From: Oceanimonas baumannii
GTDB lineage: Bacteria > Pseudomonadota > Gammaproteobacteria > Enterobacterales > Aeromonadaceae
Assembly (NCBI RefSeq): GCF_002245495.1
Contig: NZ_NQJF01000001.1
Coordinates: 248,001-312,000, forward strand
Direction of reading: 5' to 3'
Length of the DNA: 64,000 nt
Shown here: positions 1-9,400 of the stretch, piece after piece
Position numbering within the stretch: position 1 is the first letter of the stretch
Layout of the letters: every line of letters starts with the position of its first letter
The notes under the pieces: model-generated
What the model was told of the DNA's origin: nothing
What the model saw: the letters and a program-made list of their open reading frames with translations, nothing else
Database searches by the model: none
Translations under genes and position numbers: made by a program

Positions 1-596
1 CACCTCCCTTTACCGAGCTGGCCGAACAAATCCTGGTGCATTCAGACAACCTGTATGCCGACAGCCTGCTGCGCACCCTTGGTGCCCTGCACTTTCAGCA
101 GTCCGGCAGTTTTCGTAACGGCACTCAGGCAGTACGCGAGATCCTGAAAACCCAGGCCAATATCGATCTGGGCCCTTCCTGGCTGGCCGATGGCTCCGGG
201 CTTTCGGCTCATAATCTGCTGCGGGCAAAAGATTTGATGGCGGTACTGCTCACCATCAGCCGGGACCCACGCGCTCAATGGCTGATAGCCCGGTTGCCGG
301 TGAGCGGTGAAAGCGGCACCCTGCGTTATCGTAAAAGCGTGCAAAGCCCGGTACTGAAAGGCCGGGTAATTGCTAAAACCGGTACTATTGCCCATGTGCA
401 GAACCTGGCCGGCTTTATTGACACCACCCATGGTGAGCGCAAGGCCTTTGTGCTGCTGCAAAATGGTCTTTCCATCAGCCCGGAACAATCTGACGCCATG
501 GCTGCTGGCAAGCTGGAATGGCCGGCCCGCCGCTTTGAACGCAGCTGGCTGGAAGGAATAACCGAGCGGACATCCATTGTCAGTACCAATCAATGA
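1..596 (+). CDS. dacB: D-alanyl-D-alanine carboxypeptidase/endopeptidase PBP4, C-terminal part
   Basis: The reading frame is open from the first bases of the window (codons in phase with base 3), so the gene starts upstream and only about 197 C-terminal residues are seen. PBP4 is a periplasmic low-molecular-mass penicillin-binding protein that removes terminal D-Ala from peptidoglycan stems and cuts cross-links. Two penicilloyl-transferase motifs are visible: an SxN-type motif (DGSGLSAHN) and the KTGT box (AKTGTIAHVQNLAG). The catalytic SxxK motif would lie in the missing N-terminal half. The GTG at base 36 is not the start, because coding similarity continues upstream of it. An S12 carboxypeptidase of another class is possible but fits less well. 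Confidence 0.85.
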   Translation, partial: PPFTELAEQILVHSDNLYADSLLRTLGALHFQQSGSFRNGTQAVREILKTQANIDLGPSWLADGSGLSAHNLLRAKDLMAVLLTISRDPRAQWLIARLPVSGESGTLRYRKSVQSPVLKGRVIAKTGTIAHVQNLAGFIDTTHGERKAFVLLQNGLSISPEQSDAMAAGKLEWPARRFERSWLEGITERTSIVSTNQ

Positions 597-670
597 TTCA
601 TAAATTAACGATTTTTGCGGCAGTCCGGCTTGCACTATACTGCCGCTCGTCAACCTAGAAGGAGAACAAG

Positions 671-934
671 ATGTTTGCAGTGATTTTTGGTCGCCCCGGC
701 TGTCCTTTCTGTGTTCGCGCCAAGGAACTGGCAGATAAACTTTCTGCCGAGCGGGACGATTTCAAGTACCGTTATGTCGATATTCATGCTGAGGGAATTT
801 CCAAGGAAGATCTGGAAAAAACCGTAGGCAAACCGGTAGAAACCGTACCGCAAATCTTTCTTGACCAGGCACACATTGGCGGCTTTACCGAGTTTGAAGC
901 CCATGCCAAAGAGCACCTGGGCCTTTACAACTAA
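671..934 (+). CDS. grxA: Glutaredoxin 1
   Basis: This 87-residue protein matches the length and order of E. coli GrxA. It has the redox motif CPFC (C11-C14) right after the first beta strand, the TVP cis-proline motif (ETVPQIF) and the GG(F/Y) glutathione-binding turn (IGGFTEFE). It reduces protein disulfides, notably in ribonucleotide reductase, with electrons from glutathione in the cytoplasm. The start is fixed by a strong ribosome-binding site (GAAGGAGAACAAG) just before the ATG. It is transcribed alone, 74 bases after dacB, and a clear intrinsic terminator follows. In E. coli grxA is an OxyR target; I did not find a convincing OxyR site in the short upstream gap. Confidence 0.95.
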   Translation: MFAVIFGRPGCPFCVRAKELADKLSAERDDFKYRYVDIHAEGISKEDLEKTVGKPVETVPQIFLDQAHIGGFTEFEAHAKEHLGLYN

Positions 935-943
935 GTTTATTGA

Positions 944-967
944 AAGACGGCCAAGCGCCGTCTTTTT
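944..967 (+). terminator. Intrinsic terminator of grxA
   Basis: An 8-bp perfect stem (AAGACGGC / GCCGTCTT) with a 5-base loop is followed by a run of T, nine bases after the grxA stop codon. Confidence 0.9.
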
Positions 968-1117
968 GGTGTGTTTCACGCCAACCTTGCCAAAAAATCA
1001 CCATTTTCAGCATTTTTTTCGCCCAAAGCCGTGTTCAGCCTCTTTTCATTCGGCAGCCAAAGCTCCATCATGGGCCATTACTTATCAGTACTGCCCACAG
1101 CCACTCAGACTCAGCAT

Positions 1118-1138
1118 ACCGGTACATACCGGTTTTTT
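1118..1138 (+). terminator. Terminator-like hairpin in the alaA upstream region
   Basis: The interval 968-1189 between grxA and alaA holds no gene that I can support. Near its end lies ACCGG(TACATA)CCGGT followed by six T, a minimal intrinsic terminator shape, about 52 bases before the alaA start. It could end residual transcription from grxA or act as an attenuator in the alaA leader. The stem is only 5-7 bp, so it may be weak. Confidence 0.4.
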
Positions 1139-1189
1139 CTGTCCGGGACCTGATCAGGCAGCCGCACGATTCCGAGGCCGTAAATACTC

Positions 1190-2404
1190 ATGCATTCCGT
1201 AGAAAAATCCCACAAGCTGGACAACGTCTGTTACGACATTCGCGGGCCGGTTCACAAGGAAGCCCGTCGCCTTGAAGATGAAGGCCACCGCATTCTCAAG
1301 CTCAACATCGGCAACCCGGCACCGTTCGGCTTTGAAGCACCGGAAGAGTTGCTCAAAGACGTGATCCTGAACCTGCCTACCAGCCAGGGCTATTGTGATT
1401 CCAAGGGGTTGTTTTCTGCCCGTAAGGCAGTAATGCAGTACTACCAGCAGAAAGGTCTGCGTACCACGGATCTGGATGACATCTACATCGGTAACGGCGT
1501 ATCCGAGCTGATTGTAATGGCCATGCAGGCACTACTGAACAATGGTGACGAAATCCTGGTGCCTTCTCCCGACTATCCGCTGTGGACGGCGGCAGTTACC
1601 TTGTCCGGCGGCAAGGCCGTGCACTATATGTGTGACGAGCAAGCCGACTGGTATCCGGATCTGGATGACATCAAATCCAAAATCAGCCCCCGTACCAAGG
1701 GTATTGTGCTGATCAACCCCAATAATCCTACCGGGGCCGTCTATGGCAGTGAATTTCTGCTGGAAGTGATTGAAATCGCCCGTCAGAACAAACTGATTAT
1801 CTTTGCCGACGAAATTTACGACAAAATTCTCTACGATGATGTGGCTCACCATTCGGTCTGTACCCTGTGCGATGACGTGCTGGTGGCGACCTTTAACGGC
1901 CTGTCCAAGAGTTACCGCGCTGCCGGTTTCCGTCAGGGCTGGATGATGCTGAGCGGTCCAAAACACCAGGCCAGGGACTACATTGAAGGACTGGAAATGC
2001 TTTCCTCCATGCGGCTGTGTGCCAACGTACCCATGCAGCACAGCATTCAGGCGGCACTGGGGGGATACCAGAGCATTAACGAACTGGTGCTGCCCGGTGG
2101 CCGGTTGCGTCGCCAGCGCGACCGTGCCTGGGAGCTGCTGAACGAGATCCCCGGAGTGAGTTGCGTCAAGCCCAAGGGGGCCATCTATATGTTCCCCAGG
2201 CTGGATCCCAAGGTGTATAACATCAAGGACGATCAGAAGATGGTCTACGACCTGCTGCTGCAGGAAAAGATGCTGATCGTACAGGGAACTGGCTTTAACT
2301 GGCCGAAACCGGATCACTTCCGTCTGGTGACACTGCCACGGGTCGACGACATCACCGATGCCGTCGAGCGTATCGCCCGCTTCCTCAAGCATTACCAGCA
2401 GTAA
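1190..2404 (+). CDS. alaA: Glutamate-pyruvate aminotransferase AlaA
   Basis: This 404-residue class I PLP-dependent aminotransferase matches E. coli AlaA (YfbQ, 405 residues) almost throughout, from the N-terminal block VEKSHKLDNVCYDIRGPV to the end. It makes L-alanine from pyruvate using glutamate. Visible features are the NPNNPTGA motif, the FADEIYDKI segment that contacts the cofactor ring, and the PLP lysine in GLSKSYRAAGFRQGW. The ATG at 1190 gives the N-terminus expected for the family. It is monocistronic: the next gene (cls) is convergent and a 12-bp stem hairpin sits between them. Confidence 0.95.
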   Translation: MHSVEKSHKLDNVCYDIRGPVHKEARRLEDEGHRILKLNIGNPAPFGFEAPEELLKDVILNLPTSQGYCDSKGLFSARKAVMQYYQQKGLRTTDLDDIYIGNGVSELIVMAMQALLNNGDEILVPSPDYPLWTAAVTLSGGKAVHYMCDEQADWYPDLDDIKSKISPRTKGIVLINPNNPTGAVYGSEFLLEVIEIARQNKLIIFADEIYDKILYDDVAHHSVCTLCDDVLVATFNGLSKSYRAAGFRQGWMMLSGPKHQARDYIEGLEMLSSMRLCANVPMQHSIQAALGGYQSINELVLPGGRLRRQRDRAWELLNEIPGVSCVKPKGAIYMFPRLDPKVYNIKDDQKMVYDLLLQEKMLIVQGTGFNWPKPDHFRLVTLPRVDDITDAVERIARFLKHYQQ

Positions 2405-2470
2405 TCCCCCGATTTGCAGAACCATGCGCTTTCGTCGGACAAAGCGCACTGCGTGAAGGACACGGTGAAA

Positions 2471-2512
2471 CCGACACGCTTCTCCCTCCTCGGGAAGCTC
2501 GAAGCGTGTCGG
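2471..2512. terminator. Long-stem hairpin between alaA and cls
   Basis: A 12-bp perfect inverted repeat (CCGACACGCTTC / GAAGCGTGTCGG) with an 18-base loop lies between the convergent genes alaA and cls. There is no T run on either side, so it is either a factor-assisted terminator or an mRNA 3'-end stabiliser. Confidence 0.55.
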
Positions 2513-2547
2513 TGGAGCGCAACCGCACTGCTGTTTCAAACTGTCAG

Positions 2548-4005
2548 CTAAAGCAGCGGGCTCAGCAGATAAAACAGATTCTCCAGCAGACGTTTGCGCA
2601 ACGGGCGCTTGCGCCACTCCATCCAGGACAGCGGCCGGGCATCCGCTAAATAGCCGTCTGCCAGTTGCAGCAGCTCACCCATCGCCCGGCCATCGTCGAT
2701 CAGCAGGGTCATCTCAAAGTTCAGCCAGAAACTCCGTTTATCCAGGTTCACCGTTCCCACCAGACCAAACTGATGATCCACCAGCACGCATTTGGTATGC
2801 AGCAAACCGGCGGAGTAAAGATGAATTTCCACACCGGCACGTAACAGCTCATCAAAAAAGGCGTTGCAGGCATGATTCACCATGCGTGAATTGTTTTTCT
2901 CCGGCAGCACCAGCTGCACTTCCACGCCCCGGTCAGCGGCGGAGCACAACGCCGCCACCAGCGGATCATCCGGCACGAAATAAGGTGTGATCAGTACCAG
3001 CCGGCGACGGGCCTGATACACGGCACACAGCAGACTCTGGCTGATGGCATCACCGCCCATAAAAGGACCTGATGGCAACAGCTGTAATTTAAGCTGGTTG
3101 TCCAGACAGCGGATGGGGTGATATTCCAGCTGCTCCAGCAGCCGTTCACCGGTTTCCATTTCCCAGTCCCACACAAACAACGACCAGATAATAGGGACAA
3201 TGGGGCCACGAATACGCAGCATAATATCTACCCACTGACCAACGCCGGCGTTTTGCTTGAAACAGGCGGGATCCACCAGATTCATTGAGCCGGTATAAGC
3301 TACATCGTCATCGATCACCACCAGCTTGCGGTGCATACGCAGATCCTGTCGCTCAAACAGTACCCGAAAGGCACCCACCGGCAACACTTCCACGACTTTG
3401 ATGCCGGCCTCTTGCATACGCCGGGGCCAGCGGCTGCGAAAGAAATCGGCGCTGCCTACCGAATCCAGCAACAGGCGACAATCTACCCCACGCCGGGATG
3501 CCGCCATCAGGGCATGAGCCACTTCATCTGCCATGCCGCCGGCATGCCAGATATAAAATTCCATATAGCAAGAGCTGCGGGCCCGTTCGATATCCTCAAT
3601 AATAGCCCCCAGAATATCCTGTGGCTGCTGCAACAGGGCCATACCGTTACCACTGAGCATAGGCATATTAAAACGGGCCTTGACCAGCTCATAAATAGGC
3701 CTGACCTGATCGTTCACCTCAAACTGCTGGCCGGGAAAACGAGCGACCAGCACATTGATCCAGTCAGCATGGGGGCGATACATGGCCCGTGCCCGCTCGG
3801 CCCGCTTACGGCCCAGACGCACTTCACCGAACAGGATATAGGTGGCAACACCCAGCACCGGAATAGCATAAATCAGCGCCAGCCAGGCCAGAGAAACTCC
3901 CACCGGCCGGCGTTTCATAATGACCCTGAAAGTCACCCCCAACACCAGACTGGTATGCGCGGCAAACAGCAACCAACCTATCAGGGTATAGATATAATCG
4001 TTCAA
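2548..4005 (-). CDS. clsA: Cardiolipin synthase A
   Basis: This 485-residue protein is essentially the length of E. coli ClsA (486). It condenses two phosphatidylglycerols into cardiolipin and glycerol at the inner membrane. Two N-terminal transmembrane segments (about residues 3-22 and 35-58) are followed by the KRAERARAM region. Two phospholipase-D catalytic motifs follow: HRKLVVIDDDVAYTGSMNL and HTKCVLVDHQFGLVGTVNL. The C-terminal ending FYLLSPLL is typical of ClsA. The start is a TTG codon preceded by AGGAGCAAGG. Transcription converges with alaA, and a divergent DUF1439 gene starts 74 bases upstream. Confidence 0.93.
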   Translation of the reverse strand: MNDYIYTLIGWLLFAAHTSLVLGVTFRVIMKRRPVGVSLAWLALIYAIPVLGVATYILFGEVRLGRKRAERARAMYRPHADWINVLVARFPGQQFEVNDQVRPIYELVKARFNMPMLSGNGMALLQQPQDILGAIIEDIERARSSCYMEFYIWHAGGMADEVAHALMAASRRGVDCRLLLDSVGSADFFRSRWPRRMQEAGIKVVEVLPVGAFRVLFERQDLRMHRKLVVIDDDVAYTGSMNLVDPACFKQNAGVGQWVDIMLRIRGPIVPIIWSLFVWDWEMETGERLLEQLEYHPIRCLDNQLKLQLLPSGPFMGGDAISQSLLCAVYQARRRLVLITPYFVPDDPLVAALCSAADRGVEVQLVLPEKNNSRMVNHACNAFFDELLRAGVEIHLYSAGLLHTKCVLVDHQFGLVGTVNLDKRSFWLNFEMTLLIDDGRAMGELLQLADGYLADARPLSWMEWRKRPLRKRLLENLFYLLSPLL

Positions 4006-4078
4006 AAACGCCTTGCTCCTTATTGATGAGACGGGGCAGACTGTAGCAAATGACTATTCACATAGTGAGTACAGCTTT

Positions 4079-4624
4079 ATGAAAAGTATACTTTTTCTCC
4101 TTCTTTTTGGCGTTTCTGCGGCGCTCTCTGCACAAACCCTGACACTGACCGAGCAACAACTTAACCGTCAGCTGTCGACACAGCTGGGACGGGAATATCC
4201 GGTGAACCTGGGTGACTGGCTGAAAGCCGGGGTGCGCCTTGCCGATTTACAGGTCGCCCTGGGCCGGCAGGAGGCCGACAAGGCCCGGGTATCAGGCCGG
4301 GGGGTGGTGACTATGGAGCAGGGCGGGGTACGCCGGGACTGGGATATCAGTGGCGATTTCAGTGCCCGCCCCCGTTTCGACAGTGAAGAAGGTGCCCTTT
4401 ACCTGGATGAATTTGAACTGCTTGGCTATCAGCTGAATAACAGTGACAGCAGTCCACAGGCCGGCTTCGTCATGCCATTATTGCTGCAAAGTCTGGCCGA
4501 CTACCTGTCCCGTTATCCGGTATACCGGCTGGATGAACAGGATCCACTACAACGACAGCTGAAAGAAAGTGTGCTCGGTATCAGCATCAGTCCGGGGCAG
4601 CTGACCCTGCAAGGGCTGGAATAA
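4079..4624 (+). CDS. DUF1439 family periplasmic protein
   Basis: This protein of about 181 residues belongs to the DUF1439 (YceB-like) family, whose function is not firmly known. The ATG at 4079 is preferred because it begins a normal signal peptide (MKSILFLLLFGVSAALSA, then Q). The longer frame from 4013 would add 22 polar residues before it. Unlike E. coli YceB there is no lipobox cysteine, so the mature protein should be soluble in the periplasm. The body is the usual beta-rich lipid-binding-like fold: LTEQQLNRQL near the N-terminus, then alternating beta segments. Its 3' end overlaps by 38 bases the convergent GGDEF-EAL gene. The ribosome-binding site is weak. Confidence 0.7.
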   Translation: MKSILFLLLFGVSAALSAQTLTLTEQQLNRQLSTQLGREYPVNLGDWLKAGVRLADLQVALGRQEADKARVSGRGVVTMEQGGVRRDWDISGDFSARPRFDSEEGALYLDEFELLGYQLNNSDSSPQAGFVMPLLLQSLADYLSRYPVYRLDEQDPLQRQLKESVLGISISPGQLTLQGLE

Positions 4625-6347
4625 ACCCCGGCACCCGCTCTGCCGGCAACGGCCCAGTGACCAGTTCACCCTGAATCTGCCGGCAGCCGTACTTTTGTAA
4701 AAACACAAGCTGGTTTAGCTGTTCAACACCACAGGCTACAGTATCCAGATTAAGCGTACCGGCCAGTGATAATAAAGACCGGACTACCGCATGGTCAAAG
4801 CTGTCCATGTCACCAGCCAGCAGACTTCGGTCAAGCTTGATACCATCAACAGGCAGGGTTTTAAGGGTATCAAAACGGAACCGGCCACGACCGACGTTAT
4901 CGAGATAAATGGCGGTGCCGGCATCGCGAAATGCCGTGAGCACCCTCAGTAATGACTCACTGCGACGCATAATAAAATCGCTGCGCAGCTCCAGCTCAAA
5001 ATCCGCCGGGCTCACCCCCTGCCGTTGCAAAATATCGAGCAGACGCAAAATACGCAATTGCTCCAGCTCCGGCTCCAGACCGCTCATATTCAGGCTGATA
5101 CGTCCGTGCCAGCCCTGCTTCTGCCACCGAGAGTGCTGCACCGCAGCTTCAGCGCACACCCATTCCGCCAGTTTTCCCAGTAACCCGGCATCCCTGGCCG
5201 CAGGTAAAAATACATTGGGCATCACCACCCCGAGTGCAGGATGGCGCCATCGCAACAAGGCCTCCACGGCTGGCAGAGACACCTTCCCAAGGGTCATGCG
5301 GGGCTGATATTCCAGGTACAGCTGGCCCTGCTCCAGTGCCTCCCGAAAGTCCTGCGCCAGACAATTACGCTGTTCCAAGCGGGCAAAGCTTTTGCTGTCA
5401 AACAGAGAGATATGAGAACGGCTGCGGCTTTTTGCCTCATACATGGCGGTATCGGCGTAACGCAACAAGGTTTCGATCTCCAGCCCGTGATGAGGGTAAA
5501 GGCTGATGCCGATGCTGGCCCCCACGCTCAGCTCATTATTTTTCACCCGTATGGGTACTTCCAGCTGCTCCAGCAGCCTGCCGGCTCGCTCAAACAACAC
5601 GCTTTCTTCATTAATATCGCGCCATACCAGTACAAACTCATCACCACCAATGCGTGCCACCATTTCATTCGCACCGGCCATTTGCTGCAGCCGGCCGGCC
5701 AGCGCCTGCAGCACCCTGTCTCCGATTCCATGACCAAAGCCGTCATTAATGGGCTTGAAACGATCCAAATCGATAAATAACAGTGCCAGCTGTTCATCGG
5801 GCTCCAGATCAAAACTGATACGGTTAAACCAGTCTAATAGAAAGGCACGGTTGGCAATGCCGGTCAGGCTGTCGTGGTGAGCGAGGAAACTCAGTCGTTC
5901 TTCTGACTGACGAAGCCGGCTGATGTCGTCGAGAATACCGATAATATAGGTAACAAGGCCGGCATCATCACGGATCAGCCGCAACATCAGCCAGTGAGTG
6001 GCAACCTCACCATGGCGGGTAACCTGCTCGACTTCCCCCTCCCATTGATCCTGATATTGCAGACGTTTCCAGATGCGGCGGTAATAACTGCCATTGTGCA
6101 GCCCCTTGCTCACATGAGTGATATGCCGGCCAAGCAAGGTATCTGCATCCAGCTCGCAATGCAGACAAAAGGCCGGGTTCACTTCCATTACCCGGCCCCG
6201 GGCATCCATCACCACAATACCCTCTCGTGTGCATTGCATGATTTGTCGCGTCAGTGCCAGAAAGCCGGCAGGCGGGCTTAACCGATACGCCGTGCCGCTC
6301 CCGGACACGGTGGCGTCAGCCCGGTGTAACCAGTTGTTTTTATCCAT
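4587..6347 (-). CDS. PAS-GGDEF-EAL cyclic-di-GMP signalling protein with degenerate EAL domain
   Basis: This protein has about 586 residues counted from the ATG at 6347; a longer frame runs to 6398 but adds an unlikely leader. Domain order is a PAS domain (about residues 30-150), GGDEF (about 160-320) and EAL (about 330-575). No transmembrane segment is seen, so it should be cytoplasmic. The GGDEF active site is intact (ARIGGDEFVL), which supports diguanylate cyclase activity. The inhibitory I-site RxxD that normally sits five residues before it is absent (GANE). The EAL signature VEALLRWRHP is present, but several catalytic positions differ: ELTE-type motif is ELRS, DDFGTG is DNVGRG, and AEGVE is ACGVE. 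I infer a cyclase, or a protein whose EAL half only binds nucleotide. Confidence 0.85.
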   Translation of the reverse strand: MDKNNWLHRADATVSGSGTAYRLSPPAGFLALTRQIMQCTREGIVVMDARGRVMEVNPAFCLHCELDADTLLGRHITHVSKGLHNGSYYRRIWKRLQYQDQWEGEVEQVTRHGEVATHWLMLRLIRDDAGLVTYIIGILDDISRLRQSEERLSFLAHHDSLTGIANRAFLLDWFNRISFDLEPDEQLALLFIDLDRFKPINDGFGHGIGDRVLQALAGRLQQMAGANEMVARIGGDEFVLVWRDINEESVLFERAGRLLEQLEVPIRVKNNELSVGASIGISLYPHHGLEIETLLRYADTAMYEAKSRSRSHISLFDSKSFARLEQRNCLAQDFREALEQGQLYLEYQPRMTLGKVSLPAVEALLRWRHPALGVVMPNVFLPAARDAGLLGKLAEWVCAEAAVQHSRWQKQGWHGRISLNMSGLEPELEQLRILRLLDILQRQGVSPADFELELRSDFIMRRSESLLRVLTAFRDAGTAIYLDNVGRGRFRFDTLKTLPVDGIKLDRSLLAGDMDSFDHAVVRSLLSLAGTLNLDTVACGVEQLNQLVFLQKYGCRQIQGELVTGPLPAERVPGFIPALAGSAAPD

Positions 6348-6445
6348 CGTGTGCTCTTGCTTGATTAAATAGCCTCGTCTTATCCACAAAGCGGGCAAGT
6401 GTTTTATTTTTGAGCGGAGACATCATATAGACTCAAACGACAAAT

Positions 6446-6472
6446 AAAAAGCCCGCGTGTCGCGGGCTTTTT
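6446..6472 (-). terminator. Intrinsic terminator after purL
   Basis: AAAAAGCCCGCG-TGT-CGCGGGCTTTTT forms a strong GC stem with T runs on both sides, so it can work in both directions. It separates the purL stop from the start of the GGDEF-EAL gene on the same strand. Confidence 0.92.
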
Positions 6473-6494
6473 ATTATGGGATGCAAATAGCAAT

Positions 6495-9400
6495 TTAACC
6501 GAGTTGCTTGCGCGCATTGCGGAACATGCGCATCCAGCCACCGTCCTCGCCCCAGTTATCCGGGTGCCAGGAGTTGGCCGCGGTACGGAACACCCGTTCC
6601 GGGTGCGGCATCATAATAGTGACCCGGCCGTCTTCGCTGGTCAGGCCGGTAATGCCGTTGGCGGAGCCGTTGGGGTTGAACGGATAACGCTCAGTCGCCT
6701 GGCCGTGGTTGTCGACAAAGCGGAGGGCCACGGTACCGCTGGCCTCCAGAGCGGCGATGTCGGCACGCTTGGGCTGTACCCGGCCTTCACCGTGAGACAC
6801 GGCGATGGGCAGGCGGGAGCCGGCCATGCCGGACAGGAACAGGCTGGGAGACTGCTGCACTTCCACCAGGCTGAAGCGGGCTTCAAAACGCTCGGAGGTA
6901 TTGCGCACAAAGTCCGGCCAGTGGGCCGCCCCCGGGATCAGATCCCGCAGCTGAGACAGCATCTGACAGCCGTTACACACACCCAGGGCAAAGCTGTCAT
7001 CACGAAGGAAGAAAGACTCAAACTGAGCACGCAAAGCCTCGTTAAAGAGGATACTTCTGGCCCAGCCGCCGCCGGCACCCAGCACGTCACCGTAGGAGAA
7101 ACCGCCACAAGCCACCAGGCCGGCAAACTCATCCAGACGCAGGCGACCGCTCTGCAGATCGCTCATGTGCACATCCACAGCGCTGAAACCGGCCCGGTCA
7201 AAGGCGGCCGCCATTTCCATGTGAGAGTTGACGCCCTGCTCGCGAAGGATCGCCATTTTCGGATGCACCCCCTTGGCAATAAAGGGCGCGGCAATGTCTT
7301 CCTTGGGATCAAAAGTCAGCGACGCAGACAAACCGGGATTGTTTTCCAGTTTGGCCTCGAACTCGGCCTGAGCACACTCGGGGTTATCGCGCAGGGCCTG
7401 CATACGGTAGCTGGTTTCAGACCAGAGCCGACGCAGCTCGGTACGGGACTCGGCGTATACTTCACAGCCATCGGCCAGCAGACGCAGGCTGTCATCCTGA
7501 TTCAGACCGCCAATCACATGAGTGCAGGCAGCCAGGCCGTGTCCAGCCAGACAGGTGAGCACCGCTTCCTTGTCGTCGCGACGCACCTGCAGTACGGCAC
7601 CCAGCTCTTCACTGAACAGCGCCGCCAGATGATCACTGCCCAGCAGATCCAGTTCCACGGTCAGACCAGTGTTACCGGCAAATGCCATTTCCGCCAGGGT
7701 CACAAACAGGCCGCCATCACCCCGGTCGTGGTAAGCCAGCAGCTTTTTCTCTGCCACCAGCGCCTGCATGGCGTTGAAAAAGCCCTTGAGCTGCTCGGCG
7801 TCATCCAGATCGGCTGGCTTGTCACCCAGCTGGCGATACACCTGGGCCAGGGCGGACGCACCCAGACGGTTTTTGCCGTTACCCAGGTCGATCAGAATAA
7901 GATCGGTGTCGCCCTTATCGGTACGCAGCCACGGCGTGACCGTACTGCGCACATCGGTCACCCGGCCAAAGGCAGAGATCACCAGCGACAGCGGCGCAGT
8001 CACGCTGCGGTCTTCGCCATCCTGCTCCCAGCGGGTCTTCATGGACATGGAGTCCTTGCCCACCGGAATGGTGAGACCCAGCACCGGGCACAGCTCTTCA
8101 CCCACCGCCTTGACCGCGTCATACAGACCGGCGTCTTCCCCCGGGTGACCGGCAGCAGACATCCAGTTGGCAGACAACTTAATGCGGTTCAGCTCACCGA
8201 TTTCGGTCGCGGCGATGTTGGTAATGGCTTCAGCCACCGCCAGGCGGGCGGAAGCGGCAAAGTCGAGCAATGCTACCGGGGCCCGCTCGCCCATGGACAT
8301 GGCTTCACCGGCATAGGTGTCGTAGGCGGCGGCGGTGACCGCGCAGTCGGCCACCGGCACCTGCCAGGGACCGACCATCTGATCCCGGGCCACCAAGCCG
8401 GTAACGGTACGGTCACCGATGGTGATCAGAAAGCCCTTGTCGGCCACGGTGGGCAGGGTCATCACCCGCTCGGCGGCGTCCTTCAGGTTGATGCCGGACA
8501 GATCCAGCGCCGGGCTCTGGTGTTGCTTGCTTTCCACGTCCCGGTGCATTTTGGGCGGCTTGCCCAGCAGCACCTCCAGCGGCATGTCGATGGGCTGATT
8601 GTCAAAGTGCTCATCGTGCAGGCTGAGATGACGCTCGGCAGTGGCCTCCCCGATAACGGCATAAGGCGCCCGCTCCCGGCGACAGAAGGCTTCGAACTCG
8701 GCCAGCCGGTCGTCGGCCACCGCCAGCACGTAGCGCTCCTGGGATTCGTTACACCAGATCTGCAGCGGGCTCATGCCCGGCTCGTCGTTGGGAATGTCAC
8801 GCAGGTTGAAGCGGCCACCGCGGTCGCCGTCGTTCACCAGTTCGGGCATGGCGTTGGACAAGCCGCCGGCGCCCACATCGTGAATAAACACGATGGGGTT
8901 GTCGTCGCCCATGGCCCAGCAACGGTCGATCACTTCCTGACAGCGACGTTCCATTTCCGGGTTATCGCGCTGTACCGAAGCAAAGTCCAGGTCTTCACTG
9001 GACTGGCCGGAAGCCATGGAGGAGGCCGCGCCTCCGCCCAGGCCGATGTTCATGGCCGGGCCACCCAGCACCACCAGCTTGGCACCCACCGGGATCTCGC
9101 CTTTTTCCACATGCTCGCCACGAATGTTGCCAAGACCGCCGGCGATCATGATGGGCTTGTGGTAACCGCGCACTTCCTCGCCGTTAAAGCTGGAGACCTG
9201 TTCTTCATAGGTACGGAAGTAGCCGAGCAGGGCCGGACGGCCAAACTCGTTGTTAAAGGCTGCACCACCCAGGGGACCGTCAATCATGATGTCGAGGGCG
9301 CTGACGATGCGCTCGGGCTTGCCGAAGTCCTGCTCCCAGGGGCGATGGTAGCCGGGGATTTTCAGGTTGGAGACGCTGAAGCCCACCATGCCCGCCTTGG

